Positions 27,235 through 36,030 of a stretch of 42,430 bases of DNA are shown here, one piece after another. The stretch spans positions 3,331 to 45,760 of the forward strand of contig JAJYXP010000014.1 in NCBI GenBank assembly GCA_021801705.1, read 5' to 3'. The first letter of the stretch is position 1. Every line of letters begins with the position of its first letter. The DNA comes from Pseudomonadota bacterium (GTDB taxonomy: Bacteria; Pseudomonadota; Gammaproteobacteria; Burkholderiales; Sulfuricellaceae). The notes beneath the pieces were generated by a model that saw only the letters and a program-made list of their open reading frames with translations, searched no databases and had not been told where the DNA came from. The position numbers and the translations under genes were made by a program.

Positions 27235-29097
27235 TCAGGCGGAAAAGGCTTGCGAATGCTGCCCCGATCTTGCCAGCATCTCCGCCCAGGCTTTGCCGTC
27301 TTCCGCATAGCGGGTGATTGCTTCTATGATCCCGGCGTGGCGCTTTGCCTTGTTGGAAGGCGAATTCACCAGATCGTAAGCGTTGTCGCCGAAATTATGC
27401 GCGATGTTTTCCATGAAGCGGTTGAAGTTGTCGACGGCTTCGGTGTGTCCGGCTGATTTGTTCCACCAGTTTTTACGGTCGTGAACGATCGTTTTCAATA
27501 AGGCCAGTTTTTCCAGGATGACCCGGCGCTTCTTGTTGTATTGCTGCCGCATGGTTTCATGAGTTGACTCCAATGCCGCCACAATCAGCTCGTGGGCCGG
27601 AGTTAGCCCCGGATAGCCCATGCCGCTGAGTTTTTCGATGGTGAACAGCATCACGTCGCCATAAAACTGCCGTTCAAACTCCTCTGAAAGATCGATTGTG
27701 CTTATGGCAGCGGATATTCCGGGCCTGAATTCCGATTGGCCGGTCGTCCCCACGGTGCGCTTATGCAGCATGGGGAGGTTGGCCGATACGAAGCGATCCC
27801 CGATTTCCGACTTGATGAGCCGCCCCAGCACCGGCCCGGCCATACGCAGCTTCAGGGTTGCAAAAGGGATGAAGTGCTTCAGCCCTTCGGGTTTGAAGAT
27901 GTAATTCCCGGTGTAGATGGTTCTGGCCGGACGGATGCCGGCAATAATGTCTTCATGGCGATAATAGGTTTTGCGGGTCGGATGTTCACCGTAGAAGAAC
28001 CGGTTCAGCTTGCCTGAAAAATGGCTGAAACAGCGTGCATTGTCATGTTCGCCGCGGAGCGTGCAAGGATATTGATAGGATTCTTTCGAGGGCACGAAGC
28101 CAAAAAGCGCCGCCATGTCATGATAGGACGCTTCGTCCCTGTTCTGCTGTCTTGCCCCGTGGAACTGACATGGCCGGGATGGACCGGATTCGGCAAGCCG
28201 GTGTAAAAAACAAAGGACATCTTCAAGAAAATTGCCGGCCATCACGGCAGGAGAGACGGGCGGGTCGCCCACCACCTTGCCGGTGAGTATGCGGGCATCG
28301 GTTTCGGAAAAGATCCGGTCCAGATAATGAAAATAGTTGGTTGCATAAAGGTTTCTGTCCCCGGCCGGGGTGCTGACCTTTACCCTGAATTCCTGATCGC
28401 TGTCGATGAAATAAAAAAGCAGCTTCTCGTCGCCCCTGCTGATCTCGTTCAGTTTCAGGTAGGCGATATTGCGCGTGATCGAGGGGCCTTTATGGTAAAA
28501 GGCCGCCCTGTCCGTGTTGCCGAGGATGCGGGATAACGCGCTCTTGTCGGCTGCGCTCAGGGCATCCATCAGATCGAGCTGCTCGCTTGCGCCCAGGTAG
28601 AGGGTTTCAATTCCCTGCTCGCCGTAATGGCGTGCCATCTCCTTGTTCCTGATTATGTTGTCAGCGTCCCGGCTGTCATCAGCGACGATGACGGCAAGCT
28701 TCTGGTAGCGGTGATCGGCAAAGCCGCCGTAAGCAAACGAGCGGCACAGATGAAGCAGGCTGTCGAGGCAGCTCTTCAGGTGTTGCGGCCTGTCCGCAAC
28801 GGGGATGACGACGATGAACTTGTGCCGGTTGTCCTTGCCCTTCAAAGCAATGAGATGCTCCATTTGCCGGAACGCGGCATGGTAGATCTCAAGCAGCGAT
28901 TCGTTCGGTTCATGCGCCCACAGCGCTTTTTCAATTTCAGAAATAAAGAATAGGCACGCATCGATCAATTCATCCATGTTCTCGTGCGTATGCTCGGATA
29001 TTTTTCCTTGCAGCCGGTTACGGACTGATTCCATGGCAGGACTGTTTTTGTGTACCTCGACAAAATCGTCCAGCGACTTGCAGGTTTTCGGTGCCAT
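27235..29097 (-). CDS. Large glycosyltransferase-like protein
   Basis: A 620-residue protein with an N-terminal helical region (about 1-90) and a GT-A-like core: KFIVVIPVADRPQHLKSCLD, LAVIVADDSRDADN, KGPSITRNIAYLKL and the DxD-type LFYFIDSDQEFRV. The C-terminal 200 residues are helical and basic, without a known domain. I chose ATG 29097 because AAGG lies 11 nt before it; TTG 29106 is too close to that site. The gene lies between a ThDP enzyme and a CapK-like ligase, so it probably glycosylates a carrier or cell-surface acceptor. The donor is unknown. Codon composition is AT-richer than the surrounding chromosome. Confidence 0.65.
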   Translation of the reverse strand: MAPKTCKSLDDFVEVHKNSPAMESVRNRLQGKISEHTHENMDELIDACLFFISEIEKALWAHEPNESLLEIYHAAFRQMEHLIALKGKDNRHKFIVVIPVADRPQHLKSCLDSLLHLCRSFAYGGFADHRYQKLAVIVADDSRDADNIIRNKEMARHYGEQGIETLYLGASEQLDLMDALSAADKSALSRILGNTDRAAFYHKGPSITRNIAYLKLNEISRGDEKLLFYFIDSDQEFRVKVSTPAGDRNLYATNYFHYLDRIFSETDARILTGKVVGDPPVSPAVMAGNFLEDVLCFLHRLAESGPSRPCQFHGARQQNRDEASYHDMAALFGFVPSKESYQYPCTLRGEHDNARCFSHFSGKLNRFFYGEHPTRKTYYRHEDIIAGIRPARTIYTGNYIFKPEGLKHFIPFATLKLRMAGPVLGRLIKSEIGDRFVSANLPMLHKRTVGTTGQSEFRPGISAAISTIDLSEEFERQFYGDVMLFTIEKLSGMGYPGLTPAHELIVAALESTHETMRQQYNKKRRVILEKLALLKTIVHDRKNWWNKSAGHTEAVDNFNRFMENIAHNFGDNAYDLVNSPSNKAKRHAGIIEAITRYAEDGKAWAEMLARSGQHSQAFSA

Positions 29098-29115
29098 CGT
29101 GCGCAATGCCTTGTT

Positions 29116-30786
29116 CTACCTTCCCGACAGGTAATCGGGAAAGGCGTTTTTATCTATCATGATTTCTATCAGGTTGATGTCGCCTGTCAGGTCGCTGTCG
29201 GCGAACAGCTCATCGAGGTCGGATTCGGTCACGACTTTCTTGTGCTTGATGCCGAATGACAGCGCAAGATATTGATAGTCCGGATTGATAAAATCGCAAT
29301 TGATGAATCTTTCACGGTAGAGCTGAAACTGGTTCTTTCGAATCAAGCCCATGGTGGAGTTGTTGAATACCACCACATTCAGCGGTATGCCGTAATTCAC
29401 CGCCGTCATGAGCTCCATGCAGCACATCTGAAAGCCGCCGTCGCCAAGGATGGCGAAGGTCGGTTTCTTTTCCGAGAATCTTGCGCCTATCGCGGCCGGT
29501 ATCGCATGTCCCAGGGAGGATATCCCGGAATTCGGGAAATACCGGTTTGCGCTGGATACATTGAAGAAGTTCTGCGCAAAAATAATATTGTCGTCAAAAA
29601 TCAAGACATCTTCCGGAAAATGCGCCTCCAGCTTTGAAAAAAACCGCTCTACCAATGCAAACTTGGACGGCCGCACAGAGGCACCCTTGGCGGCGGGCTT
29701 CTTCTCTAATCCCTTGATATGGCCATGAAATTTATCAAGGTTCTTTCCTGCCGCCCCGCTCTCCCGGATGTTGCCCAACACTTCCGTCAATACCCCCTTG
29801 ATATCGCCATGAATGGCGACATCCGCCCTGAATACCTTTTCCAGTTGTTCATGGTTGTTGTCGATTTGGGCCACTTTCTTGTTCTCGAGCAGCTTGGCGT
29901 CCCATAGATAGCTGGTCCGTTCGTTGAATCCCGCGCCCAGGAAAAGGACCAGGTCCGCATGATCGACGATGTATCTGTATGCATACCCGTTCGAGGTGAC
30001 GCCCAGGCTGCCCAGAGAGAGCGCCGACCCATCGCCGATGACCCCCTTACCCTTCAGGCTGGTCGTCACCGGTATATTCATCAGTTCGCTCAATTGCGAA
30101 ACGGCTTCCTGCGCCCCCGATTTAATGCAGCCATAGCCCGCGACGATTACCGGGCATTCCGCCCCGGCTATCAGTTCGGACAAGGCATCCACGGGATGCG
30201 ATTGTTTGTGGCATGGATAGCCATTTCTGTGGGTGTTGATGCGATCCAGCATGCTTTCCTCGACCATCTCCTTCTGGACGTTGTATGGAAAACTCAGAAG
30301 CACGGGACCTGAGTTGCCGGACAGCAGTATTTTTGCCGCCTGATTCAGAACATGCACAAGATAGTCGGTTCTTTCCACGATCTTGTTGTATTTGGTAATA
30401 CCCTTGAACAAGGCGGCCTGATCGATGCTTCCGCCTTCGCCGGAACTCTCTTGCAGCCCGCCCTTGCCGAAGATATAGGTCGAGGTTTCTCCGGTAATGA
30501 CAAGAATGGGCTGTTTGTCCGCATAGGCATTGGCTATCCCCGTCACCAGGTTGGTAGCGCCGGGGCCCGCGGTTGTAATGCAGGCGGAAATTTTTCCCGA
30601 GGCCCTGGCATAACCTCCGGCCATGAAGGCCGCCCCTTGTTCGTGCTTGACCAATACGCTTTTGATGTTTGAGTCATACAAGCTGTCGTAGACAGGCAGG
30701 ATGTGGGCGCCCGGCATACCGAAGATATATTCGATCCCCAAGCGTTCCAAATATCTTACGATTAATTCACTTACTGCTATTTTCAT
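29116..30786 (-). CDS. ThDP-dependent enzyme, acetolactate-synthase/decarboxylase type
   Basis: A 556-residue thiamine diphosphate enzyme. The PYR domain has the catalytic Glu in LVKHEQGAAFMAGGYARA; the central domain carries CPVIVAGYGCIKSGAQEA; the C-terminal PP domain has the GDGGFQMCCMELMTAV motif ending in NN (VVVFNN) that binds ThDP and Mg2+. It is like IlvB-type synthases, sulfoacetaldehyde acetyltransferase or 2-oxoacid decarboxylases. The ilvN regulatory subunit is absent and the partners are a glycosyltransferase and a CapK-like ligase, so a role in making an acyl or keto precursor is more likely than branched-chain amino-acid synthesis. First gene of the three-gene operon. Confidence 0.8.
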   Translation of the reverse strand: MKIAVSELIVRYLERLGIEYIFGMPGAHILPVYDSLYDSNIKSVLVKHEQGAAFMAGGYARASGKISACITTAGPGATNLVTGIANAYADKQPILVITGETSTYIFGKGGLQESSGEGGSIDQAALFKGITKYNKIVERTDYLVHVLNQAAKILLSGNSGPVLLSFPYNVQKEMVEESMLDRINTHRNGYPCHKQSHPVDALSELIAGAECPVIVAGYGCIKSGAQEAVSQLSELMNIPVTTSLKGKGVIGDGSALSLGSLGVTSNGYAYRYIVDHADLVLFLGAGFNERTSYLWDAKLLENKKVAQIDNNHEQLEKVFRADVAIHGDIKGVLTEVLGNIRESGAAGKNLDKFHGHIKGLEKKPAAKGASVRPSKFALVERFFSKLEAHFPEDVLIFDDNIIFAQNFFNVSSANRYFPNSGISSLGHAIPAAIGARFSEKKPTFAILGDGGFQMCCMELMTAVNYGIPLNVVVFNNSTMGLIRKNQFQLYRERFINCDFINPDYQYLALSFGIKHKKVVTESDLDELFADSDLTGDINLIEIMIDKNAFPDYLSGR

Positions 30787-30931
30787 GTCATCCCATCGTT
30801 GTCTGAATGCTTTGGGTCGCCCCGTTGCTTCTGGATCTCGTGCCGGGCTGTAACGACTGCAGGATTCGGCGCCGGGAAATAAAGTTTAACCGAACCTTCC
30901 ACCAATAATGAAACACAAAATTCCGCATCAC

Positions 30932-31081
30932 TCAGCTCGCTATGGCGTAATCGGTTTCATCGTAAACCTGTGTGATCTGCACGCCGGTTTCCCGGCCTGA
31001 ACCGTTGCGCACCGGTCCAGTCTTAACCTGATAGTGAGGAATGAGTGTCTTGCGTTGTATTGCGACGAGTACTTTTTTCAA
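30932..31081 (-). CDS. Possible small ORF upstream of ThDP operon
   Basis: A 49-residue reading frame from TTG 31081 (KKVLVAIQRKTLIPHYQVKT, then GSGRETGVQITQVYDETDYA and stop). It has a protein-like composition but no strong ribosome-binding site. It is the only coding candidate in the 454-bp gap 30787-31240. It may be a short gene or the end of a degraded one. The gap also holds a short tandem repeat at 31181-31215. Confidence 0.25.
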   Translation of the reverse strand: MKKVLVAIQRKTLIPHYQVKTGPVRNGSGRETGVQITQVYDETDYAIAS

Positions 31082-31180
31082 AACGGTTTCTTCAAGTTAT
31101 GGATAGTTTGCCGGTGCGGCGGTCTGTCCTGCATATCGGGCGGTAGACGAATTATAACAATGCCCGGCACCCTGCGTGCT

Positions 31181-31215
31181 GCCGGTTTATCTGCCCGGTT
31201 TATCTGCCCGGTTTT
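31181..31215. repeat. 13-nt tandem repeat
   Basis: About 2.7 copies of GCCCGGTTTATCT upstream of the MYG1-family gene. The first copy lacks one C. Short enough to have arisen by slippage; it could affect spacing of promoter elements. Confidence 0.5.
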
Positions 31216-31240
31216 GCGATTTTGTAGGATACTGGATGTA

Positions 31241-32194
31241 ATGACCAACAAACCAAGAGATAACGTGTCGAATCTTTCTTCTGTCCTCCAGCGTTCAGAC
31301 GCTGTTGCAGCCACCCATTCGGGGTCCTTTCATGCCGATGATGTATTGGCGGCGGCTACGTTGCGCCTGGCAAATCCTTCCTTGCCCATTCTGCGCACGC
31401 GCGACCAGGAACAGTTGAACGCGGCGGATATCGTATTTGATGTGGGACGTGTTTTCGACCCTGCGACCTGCCGTTTCGACCATCATCAATTGGAGTACAA
31501 GGAAGTGCGCGACAACGGCATCCCTTACAGTTCATTTGGCCTGATATGGCGTGAATTGGGCGCGCAACTTTGCGAATCGGCGGCCGCGGCGGCCAGGATT
31601 GATCGCTGGTTGGTGCAAGGCGTGGATGCCATGGATTGCGGCATTACCTTAAGCAGGGAAACTCTGCCCGTAACGCTGATGTCCATTTCCACGGTCATAG
31701 GCGGTTTCAATCCAGGCTGGCAGGATGTCACATCCGCGGAGACCCGGAATGAGGCCTTCGAACGTGCCGTCAGCCTGGCCATAGCCGTTCTGCAAAACAC
31801 GATCCGGGATGCGAACGGATTCGAAAAGGCGCGTGCCGCCGTGGCGCAAGGGGTATTGCTGGAAGCCGGACGATTGCTGGTGCTGGAGCACGACGTGCCG
31901 TGGAAGGAAGCCGTATTGGGGTCGCCTGAGTACGAGCGCGTACTCTATGTGATTTCCCCAGATGCCCAGGGGAGATGGCATGTGAGCACCGTTCCGGATC
32001 ATGCGGGTAGCTTCGGCAACCGGAAACCCCTGCCTTCTGCCTGGGCAGGGCTGGACGGGGAAGAACTGGACGCCGTCATCGGCATGAAAGGCTGCGTGTT
32101 CTGTCATAGGGGGCGCTTTGTCGCAGGGCACAAGACAAAAGACGGAGCGATGGAAATGGCGCGATTGGCCATTGCCCAGCCGCCTGCGATATAA
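31241..32194 (+). CDS. MYG1/UPF0160-family metal-dependent hydrolase
   Basis: A 317-residue protein of the MYG1 family, DHH-like metal-dependent phosphoesterases. Features are the N-terminal THSGSFHADDVLAAATLR with metal-binding His/Asp, FDVGRVFDPATCRFDHHQLE, and C-terminal FCHRGRFVAGHKTKDGAMEM. Eukaryotic MYG1 is a 3'-5' RNA exonuclease; the bacterial role is not established. I chose ATG 31241, which puts the catalytic motif near residue 27; the longer upstream frame carries non-family sequence. It is probably a single-gene transcript. Confidence 0.85.
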   Translation: MTNKPRDNVSNLSSVLQRSDAVAATHSGSFHADDVLAAATLRLANPSLPILRTRDQEQLNAADIVFDVGRVFDPATCRFDHHQLEYKEVRDNGIPYSSFGLIWRELGAQLCESAAAAARIDRWLVQGVDAMDCGITLSRETLPVTLMSISTVIGGFNPGWQDVTSAETRNEAFERAVSLAIAVLQNTIRDANGFEKARAAVAQGVLLEAGRLLVLEHDVPWKEAVLGSPEYERVLYVISPDAQGRWHVSTVPDHAGSFGNRKPLPSAWAGLDGEELDAVIGMKGCVFCHRGRFVAGHKTKDGAMEMARLAIAQPPAI

Positions 32195-32314
32195 AACCCG
32201 GCCTCCCGGCACAAGCAGGAAACCAAGTGGTGCGTGCAGAAAACAGGTTAATGCAACAACCACGAGTTGTATTGCCGGTAGGCTATCCCTGTCGAAAAGT
32301 GGGATAATGCCGCC

Positions 32315-32581
32315 ATGAATGAACCGCAATCAACCTCTCCTCGCCGACGCCTGCAAGAGCTTCTGGCGATCCCGGAAAGACAGCGAACCGAGGCCCAGTG
32401 GGATGAGCTCAACGAACTCGAGATTACGCTGACGCCCGTAAACCGGGAGCAAACGCCGGAGCAAGGCGTTCGCCGGCTCGCCGCTGCACCCGCCGGGAGT
32501 CCTAAACCCCGCCGTGGCGCACAGGGCAAGAAGCCGCTCAAGAGATTCCACAAGAGGCCACCCAAGGGGAGTGCACCTTGA
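32315..32581 (+). CDS. Small basic hypothetical protein
   Basis: An 88-residue protein with a helical N-terminal half (SPRRRLQELLAIPERQRTEA, WDELNELEITL) and a Lys/Arg/Pro-rich tail (KPRRGAQGKKPLKRFHKRPP). The tail suggests nucleic-acid or ribosome binding. The family is not recognised. It lies 120 nt downstream of the MYG1-family gene on the same strand. The start ATG has no strong ribosome-binding site. Confidence 0.5.
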   Translation: MNEPQSTSPRRRLQELLAIPERQRTEAQWDELNELEITLTPVNREQTPEQGVRRLAAAPAGSPKPRRGAQGKKPLKRFHKRPPKGSAP

Positions 32582-32755
32582 CGGTGCGCCATGGTAAGCT
32601 CCAGCAATGAATCTAACCCCCATGCTGGGCGTTAATGTTCATGAACTTGGCATGTCGGATGGTCGCTGACCGGTTACGAGCGGACGTTCAAGCGAACGTA
32701 GTTCGGTTTGACGCTGTTGCCTGGAGCGGCTGCTCTGAGTGACGCCCGCAACAGC

Positions 32756-32968
32756 TCACGGAAACAAGCCAAACGAATCCTGTTTTGCCATCTGTTTTGC
32801 CGTACCAACCACATGCTCGTTCAGGAACTCGCCCAAGGCCTGCACCCAGGATTCCCTCGCGAAAATAAACCCCTCGTTGTGGCCGCCACTAAGCTCGAGG
32901 AACCGCTTGGAGCCCTTCGTCGCCGCGTGCAACTCGCGTCCGTGCTGAAAGGGAGTGTAGTGCGTCAT
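32756..32968 (-). pseudogene. Alpha/beta-hydrolase 3' fragment
   Basis: A minus-strand frame reading PFQHGRELHAATKGSKRFLE, then LSGGHNEGF with the catalytic-His type GGHN, and ESWVQALGEFLNEHV. This is the C-terminal end of BEM46/YpfH-like alpha/beta hydrolases, whose catalytic His sits in GGHN. The nucleophile Ser and the rest of the protein are missing, with no continuation in other frames. It is a truncated gene. The 484-bp gap 32582-33065 contains this fragment, a short GTTCATGAAC palindrome and nothing else recognised. Confidence 0.6.
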
Positions 32969-33065
32969 TCTGTGTGGAACTTAAGCCGCAGAGCACTGCA
33001 AGTGGATTTCCCTCACCCCCACCCCTCCCGGCTGTTACCCTGCTGTAAAAAACGCCATTTGTTGT

Positions 33066-33794
33066 TTAACCCAGCATCTCCTTGAACCGAAGCGCATTAC
33101 GCAGCGCCGCTCCGGACGCGGTGTTGTCGAAATAAACATGCGCATTGCGCCCCCCGGCCAGCCATGCCCGCACCCTTTCAGCCCAGGCCGCAAGCTCAGG
33201 CTCGTTGTAAGTGGAAGCATAGGTGCGGGCATGGCCATGCAGCCGGACGTAAACCAGATCGGTGCTGACCGCGTCCCACAAAGGCCAGTCGGCGGCATCG
33301 GAGAGACAGTTGGCAATCCGGTGAGCGTTCAGGCAGACCAACACTTTCTCATCGAACCAGGAAGCGTGGCGGAACTCCAGCACATGGCGCACCTCCGGCC
33401 AGGCGGATAGCGCCTGGGCAAAACTTTCCAGACGCGCCATATCCTTGTGCAGGCTGCGCGGCGTCTGCCACAGCACCACGGCCAGCTTCCCCCCCATTCC
33501 CGAAGCGGCTTCCCGGCTCAGCAGCAGCGATTGTTCCGGCTCCTTCAATCGCTTCACATGGGTGACATAGCGGTGCCCCTTGATGGCGAAAACAAAGTTT
33601 GCCGGGGTGTGCTCTCGCCAATGTTCGAAAGTGCTTTTGCGCTGGTGGCGGTAAAAGGTGGCGTTGACCTCAACGGCATCGAAATGACGGGCATAGAAGC
33701 CGAGCCATTCCTTATGGGGAATACCGCCGTAGAAGGCGTCGCGCCATTCGGAATAGTTCCAGCCGCTGGTGCCGATGAAAGCGCGCCCGCTCAT
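33066..33794 (-). CDS. DUF72 domain protein (YecE-like)
   Basis: A 242-residue TIM-barrel protein of the DUF72 family: FIGTSGWNYSEWRDAFYGGI at the N-terminus, FYARHFDAVEVNATFYR, FVFAIKGHRYVTHVKRL, VLEFRHASWF and YVRLHGHARTY. The family's function is unknown. The start ATG overlaps the stop of the rtcB-like gene (ATGA), so it belongs to the archease-rtcB operon. The open frame extends far upstream but through rtcB, so ATG 33794 is the true start. Confidence 0.88.
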   Translation of the reverse strand: MSGRAFIGTSGWNYSEWRDAFYGGIPHKEWLGFYARHFDAVEVNATFYRHQRKSTFEHWREHTPANFVFAIKGHRYVTHVKRLKEPEQSLLLSREAASGMGGKLAVVLWQTPRSLHKDMARLESFAQALSAWPEVRHVLEFRHASWFDEKVLVCLNAHRIANCLSDAADWPLWDAVSTDLVYVRLHGHARTYASTYNEPELAAWAERVRAWLAGGRNAHVYFDNTASGAALRNALRFKEMLG

Positions 33795-35221
33795 CCCTTG
33801 ATGCAGGCCAGCGGGGTGAGCTTGGCGACCTTGCGCGCCAGCCCTGCCCGGTCGGAGGCATCCACCACCGCGCTCACATCCTTGTAGGCGCCCGGCGCTT
33901 CTTCCGCCACGCCGCGCAGCGAGGGGCTGCGGATCAGGATGCCCCGGCTTGCCAGATCGCGCACCAGATCGCTGCCGTGCCACTGCCGCATGGCCTGGTG
34001 GCGGCTCATGGCGCGCCCGGCGCCGTGGCAGGCCGAACCGAAGGAACGCTCCATGCCCTGTTCGGTGCCGACCAGAATGTAGGACGCCGTACCCATGCTG
34101 CCGCCGATCAGCACTGGCTGCCCGACATCCCTCAGGTCGCCGGGAAGCGCCGGGTGGCCGGGGCCGAAGGCGCGCGTCGCGCCCTTGCGATGCACGTACA
34201 GGCGGCGCGACTGGCCATCGACCGCATGCGATTCCTGCTTGCAGGTATTGTGGGAAACGTCGTACAGCAGGTCCAGGGGCGTGCCCGGCAGGATCTCGGC
34301 AAACACTTCGCGGGTGAGGTGGGTGATGACCTGGCGGTTGGCCAGGGCGCAATTGACCGCGGCGCGCATCGCCCCGAGATAGTCCTGGCCGAGCGGGGAA
34401 GAGATCGGCGCGCAGGCAAGTTCGCGGTCGGGCAACTGGATGCCGTAGCCAGGCGCTGCGATCACCATCTGCTTGAGGAATTCGGTGCCGATCTGGTGCC
34501 CCAGCCCGCGCGAGCCGCAATGGATGCTGACCACGATTTCACCCTGGCGCAGCCGGAAACGGTCGGCCACCTCGGAATCGTAGATTTCTGCGATCTCCTG
34601 CAATTCGAGATAGTGGTTGCCGGAACCCAGCGTGCCGACCTCGTCGCGCTGGCGGTGTTTGGCGTGCTCCGAAACCTTGTCGGGTTCTGCGCCTGCCATG
34701 CAGCCGTGCTCCTCGATGCGCTCCAGGTCAGCCGCGGTGCCGTAGCCACGCTTGACCGCCCACTGCGCCCCGCCCCGCAGCATCGCATCCATTTCCCCGG
34801 CATCCAGATGCAGCCGCCCGGTGCTGCCCATTCCAGCAGGAACTTTGGAGAACAGGCGGTCGGACAGCTTCTGCTTGACTGGAGCAACCTCTTCGGCCTT
34901 CAGGCCGGTATGCAGGGTGCGCACCCCGCAGGAGATGTCGAACCCCACCCCGCCGGCGGATATCACGCCGCCCTCGTCGGGATCGAAGGCTGCCACCCCG
35001 CCGATCGGAAAGCCGTAGCCCCAGTGCGCGTCGGGCATGGCATAGGCGGCCTTGACGATGCCCGGCAGCATGGCGACGTTGGTGATCTGCTCGTAAACCT
35101 TCTGGTCCATTTCGAGGATCAGCGCCTGGTCGGCATAGATCACCGCCGGCACGCGCATCCTGCCGAAGGGGGCGATGCGCCACTCATAATCCGATACGCG
35201 TACAAGCTGGGAGATATCCAT
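33791..35221 (-). CDS. rtcB: RNA-splicing ligase RtcB
   Basis: A 476-residue RtcB-type RNA ligase that joins 2',3'-cyclic phosphate or 3'-phosphate ends to 5'-OH ends with GTP. Key residues visible: Mn2-binding Cys in GGVGFDISCGVRTLHTG, HCGSRGLGHQIGTEFL, HNTCKQE, GSMGTASYILVG, and the guanylylated His in SACHGAGRAMSRHQA. MPDAHWGYGFPIGGVAAFD is also diagnostic. This is the long form that usually needs archease, and the archease gene ends 7 nt upstream. Start ATG 35221. Confidence 0.95.
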   Translation of the reverse strand: MDISQLVRVSDYEWRIAPFGRMRVPAVIYADQALILEMDQKVYEQITNVAMLPGIVKAAYAMPDAHWGYGFPIGGVAAFDPDEGGVISAGGVGFDISCGVRTLHTGLKAEEVAPVKQKLSDRLFSKVPAGMGSTGRLHLDAGEMDAMLRGGAQWAVKRGYGTAADLERIEEHGCMAGAEPDKVSEHAKHRQRDEVGTLGSGNHYLELQEIAEIYDSEVADRFRLRQGEIVVSIHCGSRGLGHQIGTEFLKQMVIAAPGYGIQLPDRELACAPISSPLGQDYLGAMRAAVNCALANRQVITHLTREVFAEILPGTPLDLLYDVSHNTCKQESHAVDGQSRRLYVHRKGATRAFGPGHPALPGDLRDVGQPVLIGGSMGTASYILVGTEQGMERSFGSACHGAGRAMSRHQAMRQWHGSDLVRDLASRGILIRSPSLRGVAEEAPGAYKDVSAVVDASDRAGLARKVAKLTPLACIKG

Positions 35222-35228
35222 GATGTTC

Positions 35229-35651
35229 TCACACGTCGACGATGCATTGGGCAAGCCACGCGCCTGCTTCGGTCCGGCTGACTTTAAGCTCGGTATAGGT
35301 GGCGCCCTTGATTTCAACCGCTGGCTGATGCTTGGCCACGTCCACATGCTCCCCCCACACGGTGGCATGCAGGCGATGCCCATCCAGGACGACCGCGAAG
35401 CGGCTGAACAGCATATGGCGAACCGCCATTTCGAGTATCAGGCGGTTCAGCCAATCCGCCAGCAGCAACTCGTCATCCGGCGCCTCGCAGTCAATTTCCA
35501 GCGATTCGCTCGGCGCCACCAGCCCCGGATCGGTCACCACCGCGGTCATGGCCAGTGCCGCCTGCTCGAAGGCCGCAGCCGGAGTCGGCCCAACGCCGCG
35601 CACGCCCATGTCGGCCTGGTGCGGGAAGTGCTCCCAATACAAGTCCTTCAT
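35229..35651 (-). CDS. Archease
   Basis: A 140-residue archease, the small cofactor that speeds RtcB guanylylation. It reads [20 protein letters not shown] at the N-terminus with the conserved HQAD, then [15 protein letters not shown], and [20 protein letters not shown] with the second His. GGAG lies just before ATG 35651. It is the first gene of an archease-rtcB-DUF72 operon. The upstream 376 bp (35652-36028) hold hairpin element E6 and no gene. Confidence 0.92.
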   Translation of the reverse strand: MKDLYWEHFPHQADMGVRGVGPTPAAAFEQAALAMTAVVTDPGLVAPSESLEIDCEAPDDELLLADWLNRLILEMAVRHMLFSRFAVVLDGHRLHATVWGEHVDVAKHQPAVEIKGATYTELKVSRTEAGAWLAQCIVDV

Positions 35652-35861
35652 TTGCTCCGCCCCGGATTCATTCGCTTCAAAATTAAAGGATAGAGGATGC
35701 GCAGGGATTTTCCACGGTGCGGAACATTCCCGGACAATTTCCTGTCGGCTCGGGTGAATTGCAGGGTAGCTTGCCAGTTGTGCAGGAAGCGCGTAGGCAA
35801 TCGGTGTCAGTTGGCGCAAAGGCATGCGGCCCGCCGGGAACGGGCCCGATGATTTTCTTTA

Positions 35862-36030
35862 CTAAAAACGGCTACCGAACCGCCAAGACACCAATATCCC
35901 AAAGAAATTCATGTCGTTACAGGATGATTGCAGATCACCAACAGGGTGATTCGGCTAACTTCGGCCTTTTCTTCACCATTACTTGGCATCCTTGGCGTCT
36001 TGGCGGTTCAACTGCTTTTTTTTGGGGTTT
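35862..36030. repeat. Hairpin element E6 (GCCAAGAC type)
   Basis: The left arm reads AAAAACGGCTACCGAACCGC then CAAGACACCAATATCCCAAA. The right arm reads TTGGCATCCTTGGCGTCTTG then GCGGTTCAACTGCTTTTTTT. The core TCACCAACAGGGTGATTCGG, read on the minus strand, resembles the E3/E4 core. So ends and core are shared with the CACGAAT-type elements while the arm unit differs. Its right end touches the last codon of the LexA-like fragment. Confidence 0.65.

Noticed and set aside
29116-30786. Assignment of the ThDP gene as ilvB
   Set aside because: There is no ilvN or ilvC nearby and its operon partners are a glycosyltransferase and a CapK-like ligase; only the enzyme family is supported.
32708-33085. 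Plus-strand 125-codon frame
   Set aside because: It is antisense to the hydrolase fragment, lacks a ribosome-binding site and has no recognisable features.
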